This document shows positions 11,401 to 20,400 of a DNA stretch of 64,000 nt, piece after piece; position 1 is the first letter of the stretch, and each line of letters starts with the position of its first letter. The notes under the pieces were generated by a model that saw nothing but the letters and a program-made list of their open reading frames with translations, did not search any database and was not told where the DNA came from. Origin of the DNA: Heliocidaris erythrogramma (taxonomy: Eukaryota > Echinodermata > Echinoidea > Camarodonta > Echinometridae); contig CM046858.1 in assembly GCA_025617745.1 (NCBI GenBank), forward strand, positions 27,660,453 to 27,724,452, read 5' to 3'. Both the position numbers and the translations under genes were made by a program.

Positions 11401-14400
11401 AAAATATGACCAGGAGAACATTGCATTGCAATTGTTAGGACTGCTCTTCCCAGCTGGGACTTCCCATACCAGGATTGGAAAGAAGAGAGCTAGGAAGCAA
11501 GCAAGTACTGAGGAAGCCTTGGGCACATTTATCAAGCGTGTTGAAGTGAGTATTGCAGTGCAGAAATATATCTTCTTCATATACCTGCTTAATTACAACG
11601 TGTGTGTTTTATGCAATGTTTCCTTCTGTACTAGCAATGACTATTATTATTCAAAGGCTTTCAGAGGGGGTCATGTGTAGAAATGCGATGCTATTGTTGA
11701 CAGGTATACATAGTAATAACAAACAAGTTAACTTTGTCATTTACCTCAAGTGTTTGCATAAAAACATATACAGAAACTAGAAACTACATACAGAACTAGA
11801 ACCAGAACCCTGATGATTTCCCAACTGGAATATGAATTACAGATGATCTGGAGTATTTTTTAGAGGATGTTTAAAAACTTATGATGCATAGTCACAAAAT
11901 AGTGAGTGATTTTGGTGATGTACAGATGTTAACACAAGTCCACATGCATTTGAATGAAGGGGCTTTTTATTCCTTGTCTATCAAAATTAAGACAACTCTT
12001 AATTGTAAGGGTCTTATAAACTTTATTCAATTTAATTTGTCTTTTTGCTGTTATTTTTTAAATACAATGCAGGTTGGAACAAATCTGCCGGACTTTCTGG
12101 AAGGCGAAGACATACAAACCCAAGCGTTCATTCTTACAATGGGGGATGCTGTTCAGGATGAACAGCAGTTCATGATAGTCGAGCGTGTTGCAATTTGGGC
12201 CACATCGCTCCTAGCAGCTGTTGATGTCTGTTTTAAGACCTTTTATGTCATGGATATGAATTACCCCTGGCAGTGCATTAACACTTGGGACTTCTTCCTG
12301 GCAAGGGGAGGGAGGGGTCAGCTGCAGATGTCTTGTCGTTGAAAAACTTCTTTTTCAGGAATTACAGAAAATAAATTTGATTCAAGTACAATCTTTTGTG
12401 TATGGGCAGTTCCATGGTAACGGGATGACAGTCAGACTCATGTTTTGGACTTTCTATTAAACCAGTGAAAAACAATGTCTTTATTACAATGTCAAATATG
12501 CTACTCAGTTCTATGCATATTACACGTTGTACACAGTTTCTCCCATTTTTTTTCACCAAAACCATTTCTGTTAATGAATCTTGCATATTAATAAGCTTGG
12601 TAACGGAATGACACTAAAACGAACATGGTGTTTTCACAAGATAGATATTTTTCCAAAATTTTGTGCATTATACGATTCAACTGTGTTTTAAAGGTGCTAA
12701 ATTTCATGAAACTATGCATTTTCTAATTTGATTGAGTAATTTAAAGCTCATTTATTGGATTAACATTTGGTAAGGGAATGACGGTAACGGAATGACGTTA
12801 GGATTTACCATACTGCACAATACATAAAAAGCATGATAATACTAAATATTTCATTTTATTGGCATATGTTGCCGCAATGGCAACCAAACTTAAATGATAG
12901 ATGCAGTTGGGGTGCATTCATGATATGGTGTTATGGTTCATGGGTATTTAGTTCTGGTAAATCTAATGGCAAATTTTGTTAACATGTTGCTGTTATATTT
13001 TTACCAATGAAACTTATATTCTATTGTTTGTATATGTGAATATGCATTTATATTCAAGTTAGGGAATCTTTAGTTGAAGGTTCCAAGCCATGTTGACAAA
13101 ATTTACTTGTCTGCCTTTGCAGGCTGACTTCATTTTAATTTAGCATAAAGTTGTAGAAATGAAACTGAACTATTACTGAATTTCTTGTTACGAGTACCTG
13201 TAAGTAGTAATTTTCTGACTCATTAATCTTATTCTATATGTATGTATACATAAGAAAATGAATTCACAGAAAGATCAGTTCAGCTTCATATTAGTTTATT
13301 GTACAGACTGTTTCACCCGAAGGCTCATCAGCGAATAAACTAAAAGGACAAGTTTCAATGCACGAGTGGGAATATTTGGGTAGTTCGCGCAACATCATAA
13401 TTGCACAAAGCAAACTTACGCAAATATTTTTGTGCGTTATTAATTTGCGGCGACAAAGCTGCATACGCGTTAGGAAATGACTGAGCGTGTATCACTTAAT
13501 GAAACAAGTCAATATGCAGGTATAATCTAATGAAATAAGATTACAAGTAAATACCAGTTTGCAAAATAATGAATGCACAAATATTCCCACTTTAGAGTAA
13601 TCCTGGGTAGTATACCATAAAGGTTGTTTCAATACTTGTTTGAGTTAATCAGATAGACCGTAATCTGATAGCAAAAATTTTTTGGTGTTTGCATGTGGAA
13701 ATCAGTTCGGTTCATGAGTTCAGGTTATTAGATTTGTCAGCCGTGATGATAAAGTACTTAAATATACAAACTGTATTGTCCCTGATTTTGCATGATTTGC
13801 ATGATTCTCAATATAACTGGGAGATAATGGGCTTTTAACACAACCGTCGCACTGCATTCCTGTTTTCATGAAGTGACGGATCGCAGCAACCCATGTGCAA
13901 AATGCATGGGACTTAATGATGCATGTTGTATACGGTATAGCTATTTTTATGTCAATCGCGCGTAAACAGAAAAAACCCATCTCTTTGGGGGATTTTCATG
14001 AAGTGACGGATCTCAGCAGTGCACGTAAGACGTATAGGAAAATTGTTAGACGTAACTTCATGGAAACAGAAAATCCGCTTTTGCTGCATTTTCTTGGTGA
14101 CGGTATTGCAATAAATTCATAATTTAATTTTAACCATTATTATTTTCTGACACTTTGTAAGGTTCAAGATGTTAAGTACAAATATGAAGAAAAAAAAATT
14201 GAAATTGAAAGAAATACAAGTTTTTCCTCACTACTGTCACTTTATGAAATCAGGGTCGACGTTGGTCTACATAATCAGGTATTTTGTGTGTAATAGTTGT
14301 AAAGATAGCCAGAAAGAAAAGATACTTTTCTTAATCTTTCATCATATTCTGGGGGTAAATATTATTTGGTAATGAAAGAAACAGTACTGCTTCAAGAAAT

Positions 14401-17400
14401 TTGAGAAAAAATAATAAGATTTATATGAAGGTCCCATGCAGGACATGGTCACACAATTCCCTATCAATTTCTCAATTTTCAATTGTAATTTTTTGACTGT
14501 TCATGATAATTTTGCAAGTGTGTAAATGTAATGATTTTTGATTTGCACAATAATTGAATAAATCTTTTCAAAGTGAATTTCTTCTGTTAGATACATTTGT
14601 ATGAATACCTTGTCTGCAGTGTGTTTCTCCTGATGTAATAATGAAGATGACACGTGCAGGTAGCTTGTGATCTGATTTTGCTGCATGGAAAAGGGAGCAC
14701 ACACTTCAATCGACATGAATGAACACAGTCATATTGTTATTTTGTGATAGAATTTACTAAAAGTTTGATTTAAATCATGTTAAGTTCCCTTTTTGGAATC
14801 TCTATTTGCAAATTAATTAAAATGATGTGCAATATATGTTTAATCAATAATGATTAAATTTGACCAGACTGACCGTGTCAAAATAACTAGTGCTATTGTC
14901 AGATCACATTCTACTTGGCAACTTGACAAGTTTCTTGTGAAAAATGACTAGATATTTCTAGTCATGTTTTGACAAGTCTCCCTAGTCAACATGTTGACTA
15001 GATTACCCTAGTGAAAATGACTAGATTCTAGTAAGCTCCTATTTCACCCCGCAATCTAGTCAAATTTGACCAGTTTCTTGTGAAAAATGACTAGATATTT
15101 CTAGTCATGTTTTGACAAGTCTCCCTAGTCAATCCTGTTGACTAGATTACCCTAGTGAAAATGACTAGATTCTAGTAAGCTCCTATTTCACCCCGCAATC
15201 TAGTCAAATTTGACTAGTTTTTAGTCAAAAGTGACTAGGCATTTTTAAGAGTGTAGGAGTATTTCAAGATATTTTGAACAGTCTGACAACTTTCCACATG
15301 ATTATCAGCTAATTTTTATTGAGTTTCATTCTCCTTTAAAGTTTATTACTCATAAAAGTAATTATGTGAACATAGTAAATATATCTCATTTACAAGGCTG
15401 TAACCCAAAGAAGCTGAGGTAAATTTGAGGGATCTTTAAAGTAGAACTTTAATGATTTTAAATATTGGCTTAATACTTATTATTGCATAGATGGCATAAA
15501 TTAAACAAGGTTATCCAAATTCAACGCTTGGAAACATTTGAAGTAATGATTATTATCAATTATAAAACGGTAAAATACAGCCCGATATAGCAGCTGAAGA
15601 GCTCCTCGAACGCTGCTGAGATATGTGACGACACACCATGGACCAGTCCTGTCTAAGCAGACGATGTCCCATAACATCTTACACATTTTTCAGAGCCTAT
15701 TTTGTCATCTCCTCTTCACTTATTTCTCTTCCTTCACTAGCGTCAGTCTTAATGTTAGTCTGTTGCCTCACTCTTAACTTCGTGTATGGTATTATTTTGA
15801 TGAAAAATGCAGCGTTAAAAAAATAAAGGAATCAGTCACTTGTAAACAAAATAAGACGCCATTGTATTTTCAGCTGCTTGCACGGGGCATGTTCGGCGTT
15901 TCAAGAGGGAACGAATACCATCCTGCTATTATTCGGAGGGCTTTGCAATTCGAAGTGGGGTTTATTTCATTGATAATTGACCCTTCTCCTGTGTATTTAC
16001 AATCAAACGGTTTTAGCTATCAGAATCAGTTTCACTTTCCCTTTATAATGGTGTGAAATAAGGTCATGTTTAAATACACCAAACTCTTTATAATTTGATA
16101 AATAATTGCATTGCAATTACGTTCATTCATTATAGGACGCCGTCTGCTTAAGCAGGATCGATCCCGAGTGTGACGACATCAAAACATCGCTATATTTCTG
16201 GCGAATCCTCGGATATTCCAGATGCTGAGAAGAGCTTTTATTTGTGTTGTTTTTATAATCATCAGATACGCAGTTGACATAAAACTTATACGATTGTCAT
16301 CTGTAAGCTTCCCAGTTTCTAGTGATAAATTAATTGCCATATTTGTGATTTTCTTTGAATATCTACTTTAATGTATGAGTCCGTTTTCTATCAATTTTTG
16401 ATAAAAAAGTGCGTTAAACCGCACATGTCATTAGGCTGTTTTTTGCCAGTTTAATTTTTTTTTTAAATCAAAACGGAGAAAGAAAAATACACTTTTAAGT
16501 ATTAATCATTATAAGTACATATCATATATATATATAGCATCGAAACCTGTAAAATTGCTTTTGAGAGCCTAGATAATGTCCTTTCACAAGAAATAAAAAC
16601 TGATGTAAAAACTCGTCAGGAAATCCAAACTATAGGTGTACCGAAACTTTTGACTAGCACTGTATTTATGCCAAGTTATGATCTTTATTATTGCAAAACA
16701 AGAAGAACATGAATAACTGTATATAAATAATATTATTGTATGTATGCAAAGCAAGGATGTATTCAAGGTTGTCTGGATAAATTACTCATATTTAACACGC
16801 TAATGAAGAGGAAGCAGGTCAACATGGCTCTCCCATCGGCTTGAAAGTGTGTGGTCCATATACTATATCATCTCTTTTATAAGCAAATCTATTTCTCAAT
16901 TGACAATACCATCAAAATTACCCTCGAGTTGATTTCATGAAAGTCCTTGGGAAGTTTGTTTTTTTACTATTGGTGGTCGGTGTTCGGTAATGGTTTGGGA
17001 ATTAATATTAATCGGCAACTGGTCGCTTATTATTCGACGATCATTCGCCAACCTTACTTTCAACCCAAATCTGCTCGGCGATGGTCGACAAGCACTAAAG
17101 ATCAGTCGACGGTCAGTCCGAGACCTGTCGCCCACCTTTAGAAAATCAAGAAAATCCTCCCCACAACCAGTTTGCAAAAGGTTATCGATGCAGTAGATTA
17201 ATCCTCCAGCCGACCAAAATGCATTATTATTGCAAAACAAGAAGAACATGAATAATTGTATAATAATTGAAAAATAATTGTATGTGTGTGCAAAGCAAGG
17301 ATGTATTCAAGGTTGTCTGGATAAATTACTCATAATTTAACACGCTCATGAAGAGGAAGCAGGTCAACATGGCTCTCCCATCGGTTTAAAAGTGTGTGGT

Positions 17401-20400
17401 CCATATACTATATCATCTCTTTTATAAGCAAATTTATTTCTCAATTGACAATACCATCAAAATTACCCTCGAGTTGATTTCATGAAAAGTCCTTGGGATG
17501 TTTTTTTTTTTAACTATTGGTGGTCGGTGTTCGGTAATGGTTTGGGAATTAATATTAATCGGCAACTGGTCGCTTATTATTCGACGATCATTCGCCGGCC
17601 TTACTTTCAACCCAAATCTGCTCGGCGATGGTCGACAAGCACTAAAGATCAGTCAACGGTCAGTCCGAGGCCTGTCGCCCACCTTTAGATAACCAAGAAA
17701 ATCCCCCCACAACCAGTTTGCAAAAGGTTATCGATGCAGTAGCCGACCAAAATGCTCCGACAACCAGCTGCCGACCGCTGACAACCAAATAAAGATTGAC
17801 GATAACCTCTTTGCGATCTCAGACAACGAACTACCGACCAGTGGTTGTCAGAAGTCGGCAACCGGTCGTAAGGCTAGTGATGCCATGGATTAAGTGGCCT
17901 TTAATGTCATTTTAGTCAACCCTCACGTCAGTTTCATGCCCGTAATAGTGCCAAGTGATCAAACACGCTACGCGATTTCTCGTTCAGCTATGTTGCTTAA
18001 ATTAGACAATGAAATAAAATCATCAATACATGTTGCCGGGTCTGTGGACCTTCGACTATGGACCGACGTATGCTTTGGCCGAGTCGACGTAAACATAAAA
18101 ATAATGAAAGAGCATACTTGATCCAAGAAGAATATCGCTTTGTAAATTCCGTTCTCCCTCTCTCTCTCTCTCGGATCTGCCTCTCTCTTTTAATCTTCGT
18201 CTCTTTGAAGCTCCCCGCCCCCCCCCCCCCCCTCTCTCTCTCTCTCATCTTTTTTTCTCATATACTATATTTCTTTTTTGCTATCCCTCTCCTCAATACT
18301 CTACCATGTTGTATTTTGTGTAGAGCTCTGTGTAGACCTGCAATCCATAAATCATTACCCGAGACTTTACTTGTTTCTTAGTGGTTTCTTCAAGTTATTC
18401 TTCAAATCGGTATTATTCTATTGGAAACTGTCTAGCCAAAACCTTTAATATGCTGTGCCTTATGCTTGATACACCCTGCATATCGTGTTGACCAGGAGAA
18501 GCGCCCTCTAACCAAGTGCCTGTTGGAGACTATCCTTACATAGTGCATCCAGCCCATGATAGTGAGGTATCCGTGCTCGTTGTCTCTGCCTATGCATATG
18601 GGAAGTACCTGGGACACCTGGAGGTTACTTTCGACGAAAACGGGACCGTGACGGACTATGCCGGGAACCCCGTTCTACTAGACAGCAACGTTGAGAAAGG
18701 TAAGATGGTAGTAGGATTGTAGCCAGAACATTTGAAGTGAGGTGGGAGGGACGTTCTTTGGCCAAATTAAATGTGAACTTATGATGCTCGATCTTGATCA
18801 GGGCGTCTGTGTTTGTGTAGTTCCTCAGCCCCCCGCCCCCCCCCCCCCTCTCCCTTTCTCTCTCTCCCTCTAACCAAGTCTCTCTTTTTAACCGCTTCTG
18901 ACTCTGTATATATATCTCTCTCCATGCACACGACTATCATCAGTATGTTTGTGCCCTTTTCTAATGATAACCCGTTTTATTTTTTCTCCGTTTACATGAC
19001 AACTTCCTTTCTCTCTAGATGTTGAAGTTTTAGCTTACTTCAATGTGTTTTTTTTTTAATTTGATTTCTAGTTGTGCATGTTTTAGTTTGTTTATTGTTT
19101 ACTTTGTTGAGCTAAGTTTTTAAAAGAGATAAAAACAGAAAAAGATTTTTTTCAAAATCTACATCATCCTAGATCCCGCTACTTTGGCTGCTGTTGAAGC
19201 CTGGAAAGTCGGAGTGGACGAAGTCTCTAACACCGTTGTCGGTAGCACCGAGACTAGACTCGACGGTAACCTTGCGACCTGCGGGACACAAGAGTGTAAC
19301 CTCGGCAACGTGATGGCGGATGCCATGCTCTTTAACCACGGCATGGACTGGACTGGGGCTAACATTGCCATGACGACATCTGGTAGCATTTCCTCTTCCA
19401 TAGAATCAGGTAGGAGGGAATAATCAGGTTTGATAGTGAGAGCAAGGAATTCCCTAGTCAATGTTTTAAGCTTAATATGTGACGTGAAAGAAAATATTAA
19501 CCCTTATAAGTTATTTCTCTAAAATACGGAGCCCAGGTGAGGACACCCACAACAAGAATTTGATACTAAGTCTTCACCACCACATATAGTTCATCCCACT
19601 TCCTCTCGCGGACTGCATATGAAAACCCTTCCCTTATTTTCTCTTTCTTTTTTTTTTTTTTTTTTTTTGGGGGGGGGGGGGGGGGGTTTGCAACTTTCTT
19701 TCATGGTCAGTTTTGATGGGAAAATAATAAATATAATTCACTTTCTATAGAAGTGAATTGTTAAACTAAAGGCTGATGATAAAGTAATGAACTTTATGAC
19801 ATGGTCCACACCGTCCACTCGAATAAACTTGTGTTAATTTTTTAATTCAACTTTTCATTTTGAATATCAAAATTCCCCCCCCCCCCTTCGGGTTTGAATC
19901 AGGTAACATCACAACAGGACATCTCATTACAATAATGCCCTATGGTAACACGATTGACAAAGTTCGTCTGATTGGCAGTGACCTTCTCGAGGTCCTGGAG
20001 GTACCGATGATGACCTTTGACCCTACAACACCAATCTACAGCTTCATCCAGGTCTCGGGTAAGAAAATTAGAAATTTCCAGATATTTTTTGAGGCCCCTT
20101 AGGAAATAATTCAGGACTTGCCATTGATATTCAAAATTCAAATTTCATCACAGTTATAGACAAGAACCATTTTCACTCTCACGCAGAGGCTTTGGAATGT
20201 TGAGCTCGGACAGTGGAAGGGGGGTTGGGGAACTTTTGTCCTCCAAACAAATTATCCGAGCCCAACATTCGGACGGGGAGACTTCGCTGAATGCATACAT
20301 AGCAACTAAGACAATAGCAGATGTCACTCATCTCAAAGTTTCTGCATGATTCCCCATTTCTCTCCTGTGTAGCATTTGGCAAAAATAGACTGAGCAATGT

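Larger units (their letters stand above)
6109..12342 (+). pseudogene. SAMD3-like gene, decayed, inside the CACTA-like element
   Basis: Six exon-like blocks with good splice sites lie in order: 6109-6177, 8712-8869, 9228-9400, 10480-10624, 11397-11545 and 12073-12342. The first encodes the start of a SAM-like domain (MADDRVVEFLRSWHL). Later blocks match the SAMD3-like family: YLERRLRNVRRR, then PRAILVKEN, then DFQILFPDVCDNLFMKWAN, then LLGLLFPAG. The last has VGTNLPDFLEG, the AFILTMGD strand, and CFKTFYVMDMNYPWQC with TWDF. Frame phases between blocks agree. Damage: 1-bp shifts in the first and second blocks, TAA and TGA in the third, TGA in the fourth. Part of the SAM domain is not found between 6178 and 8711. 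SAMD3-like proteins are multi-copy in several aquatic animals; their function is unknown to me. Confidence 0.78.
5869..15253 (+). mobile_element. 9.4-kb CACTA-like DNA transposon carrying a SAMD3-like gene
   Basis: Termini are inverted: the left reads CACTCTTAGAAATGCCTAGT and the right end, reverse-complemented, matches it with one mismatch over 21 bp. Both are flanked by TA (5867-5868 and 15254-15255). Subterminal zones at 5869-6046 and 14870-15253 are dense in TTGACTAG/CTAGTCAA repeats, as in CACTA (EnSpm) elements, where such repeats bind transposase. Two small elements nearby (50117-50327, 54144-54352) share the CACTCT terminus and TA flank. No transposase of a known superfamily is seen inside; the recognisable gene is SAMD3-like, starting 240 bp from the left end and reading inward. 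Superfamily assignment is inference: the TA duplication also fits other groups. Confidence 0.7.

Noticed and set aside
15638-15826. Conserved 62-codon frame in family-A TTAA elements as a real gene
   Set aside because: It is conserved between copies only because the whole element is; the frame shifts at its end between copies and it resembles nothing known.
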